Under the pieces are notes generated by a model. It was not told the DNA's origin, ran no database searches, and worked only from the letters and a program-made list of their open reading frames with translations. Made by a program: the position numbers and the translations under genes. From NCBI GenBank assembly GCA_905234485.1, contig CAJOHV010000020.1:25108-75361 (forward strand): DNA of 50,254 bases, in the 5' to 3' direction. The stretch is from an uncultured Bacteroidales bacterium (lineage in GTDB: Bacteria > Bacteroidota > Bacteroidia > Bacteroidales > UBA932). Shown here piece by piece: positions 39,649 through 47,764 of this stretch; the stretch's first letter is position 1, and each line of letters begins with the position of its first letter.

Positions 39649-40980
39649 TTATAGTTTTTCCTGCTTCAGGGCTTCGATGTATTCGTCGATTCGGCGAAGT
39701 TGGGTCGGAATGTCGATCCGCTGGGGGCAGGCGGACAAACATTCGCCGCAACCTATGCAATGGTCGGCCTGGCGTAATGTCGGAATGGCCTTGTTGTATT
39801 CCAGCAAGTATTTCTTGCGGGCCTTCGCATAGTTTTTCTGCTCGGAACTGACCACATAAGTTCCCGCGCGGACGTTGTCGTTATAGAACCTGAAAATACC
39901 GGGGATGTCGATGCCGTAAGGGCAAGGCATACAGTACTTGCAGTCCGTGCAATTCACCTGCGGGTATTCGTTCATCCTGATCGCCACTTCTTCCAGCAGA
40001 CGGAACTCCGCCTCCGAGAGGGGCTCGAAATCCAGATAAGTTTCCAGATTGTCTTTCAGGTGTTCCATCCTGGTCATACCGCTCAGCACGCACATAATCT
40101 GAGGGAAACTTCCCACGAACCTGAACGCCCACGAAGCCACCGACTTGTCCGGCCTTTCGGCTTTGAGCATATCCGTGATGGGCGCGGGCTGTGAGGCCAG
40201 GCGGCCGCCGAGCAGGGGCTCCATCAGCACGATAGGGATATTCAACTCCGTGAGTTTGTCGTACATATGCACTGCGTCCACATCGCGCGTGGCGTGTTTC
40301 CAGTCGCTGTAGTTCATCTGAATCTGCACGAAGTCCCAATGGTACTTGTCGTGCAGCGCCACCAGTTCATCGAAGCCTTCGCCCGGGCCGTGGAACGAGA
40401 AACCGAGGTTTCGTATGCGGCCGGCTTCGCGCTCCTTCAGGAAGTAGTCCAACAAGCCCGTGTCCAGGAAGCGCGCCTTCAGAGCCGCGTAGCCGCTGAT
40501 CGAATGCAGCAGATAGTAGTCGATATGGTCCGTCTCGAAGTTCTCAAAGGACTTAAGATAGAGGTCCCTGCCCTGCTCGAAGGAGTAGGGGCCGCGGAAG
40601 TTCGAGCACTTCGTAGCGATGAAATAACTGTCGCGCGGATACCTCAGCAACGCGATGGCTGTCGCGCGTTCACTCTTGCCGCGCAGGTAAACCGGCGCAG
40701 TGTCGTAGTAGTTCACGCCGTGCGCCATCGCGTAGTCCACCATCTCGTTCACTGCTTCCTGATCGATCTCTCCTGACTCGTCGTCCAGCAGGGGCCAGCG
40801 CATCGCGCCGAAGCCCAGAAGGCCGATTCCTGGGAAGTTTTGGGCCATATGTTCGGGGCCGAGCGCCTGCTTGTCCTCGGCCGCGGAGCGCTGTTTGGGC
40901 GCGCAGCCGGCCAGTCCGACCGAAGCTGCAGCGAGGCCCGATACCTTCAAAAACGATCTTCTATCCATTGTGTCTGACAT
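39649..40980 (-). CDS. Aldo/keto reductase with C-terminal 4Fe-4S domain, Tat-type lipoprotein
   Basis: A 443-residue protein. A twin-arginine signal with lipobox (DRRSFLKVSGLAAASVGLAGC, split here as RRSFLK at residues 7-12 and C26) suggests folded export and membrane anchoring. The aldo/keto reductase barrel shows YYDTAPVY (Asp/Tyr), ATKCSNF (Lys) and YYLLHSI (His). At the C-terminus CTDCKYCMPCPYGIDIP and CIGCGECLSACPQRIDIP supply two 4Fe-4S sites. The start overlaps the end of the polyferredoxin gene by 20 nt, so electrons may pass from that membrane protein to this enzyme. Substrate unknown. Confidence 0.88.
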   Translation of the reverse strand: MSDTMDRRSFLKVSGLAAASVGLAGCAPKQRSAAEDKQALGPEHMAQNFPGIGLLGFGAMRWPLLDDESGEIDQEAVNEMVDYAMAHGVNYYDTAPVYLRGKSERATAIALLRYPRDSYFIATKCSNFRGPYSFEQGRDLYLKSFENFETDHIDYYLLHSISGYAALKARFLDTGLLDYFLKEREAGRIRNLGFSFHGPGEGFDELVALHDKYHWDFVQIQMNYSDWKHATRDVDAVHMYDKLTELNIPIVLMEPLLGGRLASQPAPITDMLKAERPDKSVASWAFRFVGSFPQIMCVLSGMTRMEHLKDNLETYLDFEPLSEAEFRLLEEVAIRMNEYPQVNCTDCKYCMPCPYGIDIPGIFRFYNDNVRAGTYVVSSEQKNYAKARKKYLLEYNKAIPTLRQADHCIGCGECLSACPQRIDIPTQLRRIDEYIEALKQEKL

Positions 40981-42415
40981 GTTTATCGCGGCCGTTCACC
41001 CTCACCGCGCTTATCGGGCGCACTGGGCAGAGGTTCTCGCACGCTCCGCATCCGATGCATAATTCTTCGTCCACGACGGGCACTTCCCGTCCATGGCGGT
41101 TCGTCACCATCCTTATCGCGCCCACGGGGCAATGCCTGACGCAGTTCCCGCAGTCAACGCCCTGCCGTTGGAGGCAATCCTTATGGTAGACATGGGCCAC
41201 GCCCCAACTGACCGTGAGTTTCTCGAACTTCGCGAGCGGTTCGATCGCGCCGGCGGGGCACACGGTTCCGCAGATGTTGCACTCGGGGCGACAGTAGCCG
41301 TCCGCGTAACTCATATGCGGTTGCAGCAGATGCGCGAGGTCCGTGCTGGTCTTCAGCACACCGTTCGGGCAGTTGCTCACACACAGTTGGCAGCCGGTGC
41401 AGCGCTCATAGAACCTCTTCACGCTCACAGCCCCCGGCGGCACCAGCGGCGTCTCGCGCTCCGGATCATGCTTCGGGGCAATCGCGGCAAACCCGCCGTG
41501 CATCTGCGCCTTCGACTCGATGCCCGTCAGCACCGCCGCTCCTGCAATCACGCTCGCTTTCTCGATGAAGTCTCTTCGGCCGTTCGAACTATCCGTGTCC
41601 ACGGTCGAGGGGGCAGCCGCCTCCGCCTTTTCCGAAGGATTCCCCCACGCCCAGCGCAACTTGATGCCTCCCGCGTCGCAGACTCCGATGCAATCGAAGC
41701 AGTCCACGCAGCGCGAGTGGTCGATCACCTTCCCGCCTTCTATGTCGATGCAGGCGGCACGGCATTCGCGCTCACACTTGCGGCACGCGACACACTTCTC
41801 CTGATCGATGCCTATCCTGAACATCGCGTGGCGGCTGACCATTCCGAGAACGCTTCCCACCGGACAGATGTTCGAGCACCACGCGCGACCGTGCAGCCAA
41901 CTCAGCACCACCAGGCCGACGAATGTCACCGCCGCCACCGCTATCAATGGCCAAGCGAGTGATTGGCCTGCGGCCACGGTCACCATCCTACCGTATGCGG
42001 AGTATGGTGCCACGAGCAGGACCACCCCCTGAATTCCGGCAGCGATACATATTACTATTGCAGCCAACACGCCGTAGCGAAGCCACTTGCGCTCTTTAGA
42101 ATATGTAAACTTCTTGGCGGAGGATTTCTTTCTGCGGGCGTAGGCTTTCTTGAAGACTTTCGCATAGAGGCGTCTGAGCCAGATGACTATATCCTGGAAC
42201 ACGCCGAGGGGGCAGATTACCGAGCAGTAGATTCGGCCCACGGCCAAAGTGAGAGCGAGCACGGCCGCTATCACCGCGAAGTTCAGGCCCATCACTGCCG
42301 GAAGGAACTGGAGATCTGCCATCCAGACCCACCAATCGGTGCCTATCCCCGTGAACAGCAGCGTTATTCCGACAATGAAAAGCGCCGCCAATATGATTCT
42401 GGTTTTACGTAACAT
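40961..42415 (-). CDS. Membrane polyferredoxin (NapH/CcoG-like) with internal twin-arginine motif
   Basis: A 484-residue protein. The N-terminal third has about four membrane helices with two CxxxCP motifs (64-69 and 180-185), as in NapH-type electron-transfer proteins. Ferredoxin-type clusters follow at C208-C218 and C236-C246. A stretch resembling a Tat signal (NGRRDFIEKASVIAGAAVL, Arg280-281) comes next. Four more cysteine clusters lie at C339-C349, C375-C386, C414-C429 and C453-C463. It looks like a fusion of a NapH-like membrane unit with a NapG-like ferredoxin. It is the first gene of a two-gene operon with the aldo/keto reductase and has a divergent promoter shared with the thiamine pyrophosphokinase gene. 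Confidence 0.87.
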   Translation of the reverse strand: MLRKTRIILAALFIVGITLLFTGIGTDWWVWMADLQFLPAVMGLNFAVIAAVLALTLAVGRIYCSVICPLGVFQDIVIWLRRLYAKVFKKAYARRKKSSAKKFTYSKERKWLRYGVLAAIVICIAAGIQGVVLLVAPYSAYGRMVTVAAGQSLAWPLIAVAAVTFVGLVVLSWLHGRAWCSNICPVGSVLGMVSRHAMFRIGIDQEKCVACRKCERECRAACIDIEGGKVIDHSRCVDCFDCIGVCDAGGIKLRWAWGNPSEKAEAAAPSTVDTDSSNGRRDFIEKASVIAGAAVLTGIESKAQMHGGFAAIAPKHDPERETPLVPPGAVSVKRFYERCTGCQLCVSNCPNGVLKTSTDLAHLLQPHMSYADGYCRPECNICGTVCPAGAIEPLAKFEKLTVSWGVAHVYHKDCLQRQGVDCGNCVRHCPVGAIRMVTNRHGREVPVVDEELCIGCGACENLCPVRPISAVRVNGRDKHVRHNG

Positions 42416-42422
42416 AACTTTT

Positions 42423-42442
42423 CAAAGATAATAATAACTTTG
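42423..42442. promoter_or_regulatory. Back-to-back -7 boxes between polyferredoxin and thiN
   Basis: TATCTTTG on the minus strand (42430-42423) ends 7 nt before the polyferredoxin ATG. TAACTTTG on the plus strand (42435-42442) ends 4 nt before the thiN ATG. The whole divergent intergenic region is only 31 bp, so both messages must be nearly leaderless and the promoters overlap neighbouring coding DNA. Confidence 0.6.
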
Positions 42443-42446
42443 TAAT

Positions 42447-43085
42447 ATGAACATAGTTATTTTGGCGGCGGGAGAGTTTCCGCGGAAGGCATATCCTATA
42501 TATATAATAGGTCAGGCGGACGCGATCGTATGTTGCGACAGCGCGCTTGCTGCGGCTCTGAAGCACGGCGTGCAACCGGTCGCGGTGGTGGGAGATATGG
42601 ATTCCGTGCCGAAAGCGGCGCTGCGACAGTTCGGCGGGGAGGTCGTGCGTGTCGCAGAGCAGGACGACAACGACCTGACGAAGGCGATGAAGTATGTGCT
42701 GGAGAAGTACCCGGACGTGACGGAGATAACGATACTCGGAGCGACCGGCAAGAGGGAGGCGCACACCGTGGGCAATTTGTCGCTGCTGATGGAGTATGAG
42801 AAGTCGTTCGCATTGTCCGCCCGCGGAGTGAATGTGCAGATGGTTTCGGACCACAGCACTGCGTTTGTGGTCGGGGACAGTTGTTCGCTGTCGCTCGGCG
42901 AAGGGCGCGCGGTTTCATTTTTCACCTGCGACCAGTCGCTGAACGTAAAGTCGCGCGGCCTGGAGTGGCCTCTGGACGACGTTGTCTTCGACAACTGGTG
43001 GAAGGCCACGCTCAACCGCGCCACCGCCGACGAAGTCTCGCTCCAATTCAACCACCCCGCCCCCCTGCTGATAATCCTCGACTGA
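42447..43085 (+). CDS. thiN: Thiamine pyrophosphokinase
   Basis: A 212-residue cytoplasmic enzyme that transfers pyrophosphate from ATP to thiamine to give thiamine diphosphate. Motifs fit the family: CCDSALAAALKHG, VVGDMDSVP (D50, D52), EQDDNDLTKAMKY and GATGKREAHTVGNLSLL. The C-terminal beta domain contains the usual GLEWPL segment (KSRGLEWPLDDVVFDN). Length is normal. Transcribed divergently from the polyferredoxin gene, it is followed by a palindromic repeat and a phosphatase gene. No TPP riboswitch is seen upstream; the 31 bp intergenic space is too short. Confidence 0.93.
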   Translation: MNIVILAAGEFPRKAYPIYIIGQADAIVCCDSALAAALKHGVQPVAVVGDMDSVPKAALRQFGGEVVRVAEQDDNDLTKAMKYVLEKYPDVTEITILGATGKREAHTVGNLSLLMEYEKSFALSARGVNVQMVSDHSTAFVVGDSCSLSLGEGRAVSFFTCDQSLNVKSRGLEWPLDDVVFDNWWKATLNRATADEVSLQFNHPAPLLIILD

Positions 43086-43088
43086 CCC

Positions 43089-43114
43089 ATGCCCGAAAAG
43101 ACCAGGTTTTGGGC
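43089..43114. repeat. Palindrome repeat after thiN
   Basis: TGCCC (43089-43093) and GGGCA (43110-43114) enclose the 16 nt loop GAAAAGACCAGGTTTT. Loop length and GAAAA..GG..TTTT pattern match the truB and 5798 copies although the arms differ. Confidence 0.55.
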
Positions 43115-43173
43115 ACAGGGCGGCGAAATAGTGCGCGAGAGGAGTGAAAAAGAAGAAAAACAAACTATATAAT

Positions 43174-44448
43174 ATGAAAAAGTACCTGTTTTTATTTGTT
43201 TTGGCGACGCTGAGTGCGGTGGCACTGGCGCAGACCCCGCATAGGAGCGAGGCGGCGGTGAAGGCCATCATGGAGGACAACACCCGCGCGGCGAACAACC
43301 ACAATTCCTACGAATTTTTTGCTCTGAGCGACACACCGGCGCCGAAAGGCTACAAGCCCTTCTACATCAGCCACTACGGACGTCACGGTTCCCGTTCGGC
43401 CTGGGGCGGAGATACCTACAAATACCTGATCGGCATTCTGGAGCAGGGTGAGGCGGCTGGCCTCCTTACCCCGGGGGGCGACTCGCTGCTGGTCGCTGCC
43501 CGCAAGGTGCTCGCGTCCTACAACGGCATGGACGGCCGTCTCACGCCCCGCGGGGTAAGGGAGCACGCCGCCATCGCCAAACGTATGTACACGCGCTACC
43601 CCCAGGTGTTCAAAGGCGCGCAGAAGATACGCGCCGTGTCCAGCACGGTACCACGCTGCATAGTGAGTATGGGAGCATTCACGAACTCCCTCATGAGTCT
43701 CAATCCGAAACTGCAGATAAGCCTGGACACTGGAGAAAGGATAATGGAATACATCAGCCCCAACGACAAAGATGCAAGGGACATTACCCGCCAGGCATAT
43801 AAAAATGCGCTTGAAACCCTGAAGGACGTCCCCGACGACACCCTCGGAGTGCTCTCAGCGCTGTTCACGGATCCGGTCGCGGCGCAGGCATTCTCAGGCA
43901 GCCCCCGCAAACTCACCGACGCCGTGTTCTACACAGCAGATATCGCGGAAGACTTCGACATAGAGGAGAACCTCTTCCGCTTCCTGCCTTTCGACGCCAT
44001 CTATCTCCGTTGGGCCCGCAAGAACATCAGCCTCTACACCGGCCAGTGCAACTCGGCCGATGCAGGCGAAGCGCGCTGCGCGATCGCAAAACCGTCCGTG
44101 GATGACATCGTCGCCAAGGCGGACGATGCCATCGCCAACGGCTCTTGCGTCGCCGACCTGCGCTTCGGCCACGACTACCCTCTCCTCGCCCTCGTGAGTT
44201 ATCTCGGAGTTGAAGGAGTGGGCGAACGCCTCGCCGGCGAAGACATCTGCGACAAGTGGCTCGGCTTCTGGGAAATCCCCATGGCCAGCAACCTGCAGAT
44301 GATCTTCTACCGCAACAAGAAGGGTGATGTGCTGGTGAAGTTCCTCTACCAGGAAAAAGAACGCCTTCTCCGCGGACTCGAACCCGTCACCGGGCCCTAC
44401 TACCGCTGGGAAGACGTCAAAGCCAATCTCGAAGGCTACAAGCGCTAG
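43174..44448 (+). CDS. Secreted histidine acid phosphatase (MINPP/phytase-like)
   Basis: ATG 43174 gives a good Sec signal (MKKYLFLFVLATLSAVALAQ); the frame is open further upstream but that part is Lys-rich. The 424-residue protein belongs to the branch 2 histidine phosphatases: catalytic SHYGRHGSR (RHGSR at 70-74), the second Arg in SSTVPRCIVS, and the proton-donor motif FGHDYPLLAL (H333, D334). HD-type members include multiple inositol polyphosphate phosphatase-like phytases. It should work in the periplasm. Substrate is not determined by the sequence; phytate or sugar phosphates are possible. It stands alone before the SusC operon. Confidence 0.83.
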   Translation: MKKYLFLFVLATLSAVALAQTPHRSEAAVKAIMEDNTRAANNHNSYEFFALSDTPAPKGYKPFYISHYGRHGSRSAWGGDTYKYLIGILEQGEAAGLLTPGGDSLLVAARKVLASYNGMDGRLTPRGVREHAAIAKRMYTRYPQVFKGAQKIRAVSSTVPRCIVSMGAFTNSLMSLNPKLQISLDTGERIMEYISPNDKDARDITRQAYKNALETLKDVPDDTLGVLSALFTDPVAAQAFSGSPRKLTDAVFYTADIAEDFDIEENLFRFLPFDAIYLRWARKNISLYTGQCNSADAGEARCAIAKPSVDDIVAKADDAIANGSCVADLRFGHDYPLLALVSYLGVEGVGERLAGEDICDKWLGFWEIPMASNLQMIFYRNKKGDVLVKFLYQEKERLLRGLEPVTGPYYRWEDVKANLEGYKR

Positions 44449-44627
44449 AGCGCGCACTTCGCGAGGCCATCTTAAAAATATTTAAAAAATTTTTTAAGGT
44501 TTTATTTTTTAAGAAATCGGGGCCCCTGGATTTCGATTTGAAAGCATTTCTCGGACAAACGGCGCAAATAGTCCGCCAAAACCCCGCCAGAGTGCAAGAT
44601 AATCAATAAGGGCACCCCTTATAGTAT
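44449..44627. other. Gene-free region upstream of the SusC operon
   Basis: The first part is extremely AT-rich with a perfect TTAAAAAATTTTTTAA palindrome (44482-44497) and long T tracts, possibly a terminator for the phosphatase gene. A GGGGCCCC palindrome is at 44519-44526. I see no coding sequence or known riboswitch. Confidence 0.45.
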
Positions 44628-44659
44628 TTTGCCGTTCGAAAAAAAGTTCCTATCTTGTG
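44628..44659 (+). promoter_or_regulatory. Promoter of the SusC/SusD operon
   Basis: TTTG (44628-44631), a 19 bp spacer and TATCTTGT (44651-44658; one mismatch to TAnnTTTG) fit the Bacteroidetes promoter. The SusC ATG lies about 105 bp downstream, leaving a long AT-rich leader, common for Sus-like operons. Confidence 0.6.
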
Positions 44660-44763
44660 CCCGATTTGCATCATTTCATGCCCCATTTTGGGGCGCGCTG
44701 TTAGATTAGTTAGTAGTAAAAATACGACGACTATTATTTTATGTTTAATTAAAATTACAGCCA

Positions 44764-47751
44764 ATGAAAAAGTTCTATTCTTTTTTCACGGTCGTAGCAT
44801 TGATTCTCTTCCCGGCGATCGCATTCGCTCAGAATATCGAGGTCACGGGATTGGTTTCAGAGCAGGATGGATCTCCGGTTTCCGGAGCTGCAGTGCAGCT
44901 TAAGGGAAGCGTATCCGTCTATTCTATGACCGACGCTCAGGGCGCTTACTCGATAAGCGTTCCTGCCAACGGAACTCTGGTTGTCAGCTGCCTTGGCTAC
45001 AAGACGGCCGAAGTTGCAGTTGGTGGAAGATCAATGGTGAACATCATCCTTGAGACCGACGCCATCTCGCTGACTGAAGTTGTGTTCGTGGCATACGGTG
45101 CCGTCCGTAAGGAAGCTGTTACCGGATCCGTTTCATCCGTGAAGGGAGAGACCCTCGCATCGACCCCGATCGTGTCTGTGGATAACGCACTTTCCGGTAA
45201 ACTCGCCGGTGTGTCCGTGTCTGCAGCATCCGGCCAGCCTGGTGCCCTCACCCAGATCCGAATCCGCGGTAACGGCTCCATCAACGCCTCCAACGCGCCG
45301 CTTTGGGTTGTCGACGGTATTCCTGTCATTACAGGGTCCATGTCTTTCAACGGTAACGCCTCATCCAGCAGTGCTCTTACCTCTCTGAACCCTAACGACA
45401 TCGAGTCCATCACGGTTCTGAAGGATGCCGCAGCTGCAGCCGCTTACGGTTCCCGCGCAGGTAACGGTGTTATCCTCGTCACCACCAAGAGTGGAAAGGA
45501 GGGCGCCGCACAGTTCACCGCACGTGCGAAGTACGGTATCAACTGGCTCCAGAGCGACAGCGGATTCCGAATGATGAACGCTTCCGAGCTCCTTGAGTAT
45601 CAGAGGGATGCGGTCATCAACGCAGGTATGGATCCTGACGACCCGACTTGTGCTTACTACCGTCCGCTCTCCATCCTGAACGGAAACATCTACAATGCAA
45701 TCAACGACTTCACCCGCCTGGGCAACCTCCAGGAATATGAGATTGGCGCACGCGGCGGCAACTCCAGGGCGAAGTACTATTCTTCGTTCTCATATCAGAA
45801 GAGCGAGGGTGTTTTCTATGGTGTGGACTTCAACAAGCTCCAGGGCCGTGTCAACACTTCCTACAAACTCCTCGACAACCTTGAGATGGGCACGAGGTTC
45901 AACCTCGCCTACAGCAAGCAGAGTGACGTTCCTATGCAGAGCCTCTATTCCGCCAACCCTCTGTGGTCTGGTGAAGGATGGCTTCCCTGGGAGCCCACCC
46001 ATGATGAGAACGGACTGTTCCTCACCAACTCAGCTGTGAACTCCGGTGAGAACGCCCGCGCATCCGCAGAATATGACGACAAGTACGACGAGACCTGGCA
46101 TATCAATGGTACTGCCACCCTCCGTTGGACTCCTGTCAAGAATCTCGACATCGAGACCAGGAACTCCCTCGAGAGCTTCTTCACCAACGGACGTCACTAC
46201 TACAGCCGTCTGTCGCATACTCCCAGGTATGCTGACCAGTTGGACGAAGGCATCCAGAGGATTCTCCAGCTCACGACCTCCAACACCGCCACATATGCGA
46301 ACATTTTCGGCGGATATCACTCCGTGAGGGCTGTCGTTGGTCAGGAGGCTATGAGGTACAAGGGCGTCTCCTACGAATTATACTATCCGAATGCCGATCC
46401 TTCCATGCCTTACTTCAACAGCTCTATCGACCAGTCGGTTTCGGAGATTCAATACAGCGAATCGAATGAGACAATGCTTTCATTCTTCGGAATCTTCGAC
46501 TACAACTACGACAACCGCTACTTCCTCCAGGCAAATATCCGTGAGGACGGTTCATCGCTCTTCGGCGCCGAAAATAAGTGGGGTACTTTCTGGTCTGCTT
46601 CCGCATCATGGAACGCTTCCAATGAGGCTTTCCTCAAGGATGTGAACGGTCTCGACCTCCTCAAGTTCCGTCTGAGCTATGGTGTCAATGGTAATAACGG
46701 TATCAGCCCTTATCAGGCCTACGGTCTGTACGGCTCTGCCATTTACAACGGTATTTCCGGTTACCTCCCTTCGCAGCTTGAGAACAAGAGGCTCTCATGG
46801 GAGCGCAACCTCACCTGGAATGCCGGTGTCGACTTTGGTCTGTTCAAGAACGCCCTTACCGGAAGCATCGACGTTTACCGCCGCACCACCAAGGACCTTC
46901 TCCTGACCAAGCAGATTCCCCAGACGACTGGTTTCAGCAGCATTTTCACCAATGTCGGTTCCATGAAGAACGAGGGTGTCGAATTCCAGATGAATTACGA
47001 TATCATCGCAAAGCCTGACTTCCTCTGGTCTATTGGCGGTAACGTAGCTTACAACAAGACTACCATCCTCGACCTCGGTGGTGACGATCATATCGGAACC
47101 ATTACGCAGCAGGTGGTTGGCAAGGGCATGTACACATGGTTCCTTTATGACTACTACGGAGTGAATCCTTCGAATGGTGAACCTCTGTGGGTTGCCGAGG
47201 ACGGTTCTCTGACGAACACCTACGCAAAAGCACGCCAGTATTATGCCGGCTCTCCTGAGCCCAAGTTTGTGGGTGGCTTCAACACTGTCCTCCAGTGGAA
47301 GGGCTTCTCCGCTTCGGCATTCTTCGAGTTCAAGACCGGACATCAGGTGCTTATCTGGAACGAGAACCACTATCTGCACTCAGACGGTGCACAGATGGAT
47401 ATGAACCAGTTCGCATCGGCTTACAACTATTGGCGCAAGCCCGGCGACACCGGAGTGAACCCCAAGCCCGTTGCAGGCAACACTTCCGGTTCCGACGACT
47501 GGTACAACGACCGCTGGCTCCAGGATGCGAGCTACCTTCGCGTAAAGGATATCACCCTCTCTTACACTATCCCTCAGAATATATCCAAGAAGTTCCACAT
47601 CAACAACATGAGGATATATGTGAGCGGACTCAACCTTTATTGCTTCAACGATGTTGACTTCTGGGATCCCGAGCAGGGTGTTACTGGTATCACCGCCGGC
47701 GCCTATCCTCTTACCAAGTCTGTTGTTGGAGGTATTGAGTTAACCTTCTAA
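44764..47751 (+). CDS. SusC-family TonB-dependent outer-membrane transporter
   Basis: A 995-residue protein with a Sec signal (MKKFYSFFTVVALILFPAIAFA). In order come a carboxypeptidase-regulatory-like domain (about 24-100, VTGLVSEQDGSPVSGAAVQLKG), the TonB-box region LTEVVFVAYGAVRKEAVTGSV, the plug domain (about 115-230, IRIRGNGSINASNAPLWVVDGIPV and AAAYGSRAGNGVILVTTKSG) and a 22-strand-type barrel ending GIELTF. SusC proteins import oligosaccharides or peptides together with a SusD lid. It is the first gene of an operon with SusD and two more surface proteins. No polysaccharide-degrading gene is in view, so the ligand cannot be assigned. Confidence 0.96.
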   Translation: MKKFYSFFTVVALILFPAIAFAQNIEVTGLVSEQDGSPVSGAAVQLKGSVSVYSMTDAQGAYSISVPANGTLVVSCLGYKTAEVAVGGRSMVNIILETDAISLTEVVFVAYGAVRKEAVTGSVSSVKGETLASTPIVSVDNALSGKLAGVSVSAASGQPGALTQIRIRGNGSINASNAPLWVVDGIPVITGSMSFNGNASSSSALTSLNPNDIESITVLKDAAAAAAYGSRAGNGVILVTTKSGKEGAAQFTARAKYGINWLQSDSGFRMMNASELLEYQRDAVINAGMDPDDPTCAYYRPLSILNGNIYNAINDFTRLGNLQEYEIGARGGNSRAKYYSSFSYQKSEGVFYGVDFNKLQGRVNTSYKLLDNLEMGTRFNLAYSKQSDVPMQSLYSANPLWSGEGWLPWEPTHDENGLFLTNSAVNSGENARASAEYDDKYDETWHINGTATLRWTPVKNLDIETRNSLESFFTNGRHYYSRLSHTPRYADQLDEGIQRILQLTTSNTATYANIFGGYHSVRAVVGQEAMRYKGVSYELYYPNADPSMPYFNSSIDQSVSEIQYSESNETMLSFFGIFDYNYDNRYFLQANIREDGSSLFGAENKWGTFWSASASWNASNEAFLKDVNGLDLLKFRLSYGVNGNNGISPYQAYGLYGSAIYNGISGYLPSQLENKRLSWERNLTWNAGVDFGLFKNALTGSIDVYRRTTKDLLLTKQIPQTTGFSSIFTNVGSMKNEGVEFQMNYDIIAKPDFLWSIGGNVAYNKTTILDLGGDDHIGTITQQVVGKGMYTWFLYDYYGVNPSNGEPLWVAEDGSLTNTYAKARQYYAGSPEPKFVGGFNTVLQWKGFSASAFFEFKTGHQVLIWNENHYLHSDGAQMDMNQFASAYNYWRKPGDTGVNPKPVAGNTSGSDDWYNDRWLQDASYLRVKDITLSYTIPQNISKKFHINNMRIYVSGLNLYCFNDVDFWDPEQGVTGITAGAYPLTKSVVGGIELTF

Positions 47752-47764
47752 AATGGAAAGAGAT

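Noticed and set aside
42416..42446. TPP riboswitch upstream of thiN
   Set aside because: The divergent gap is only 31 bp and contains two -7 boxes; the thi-box is not present.
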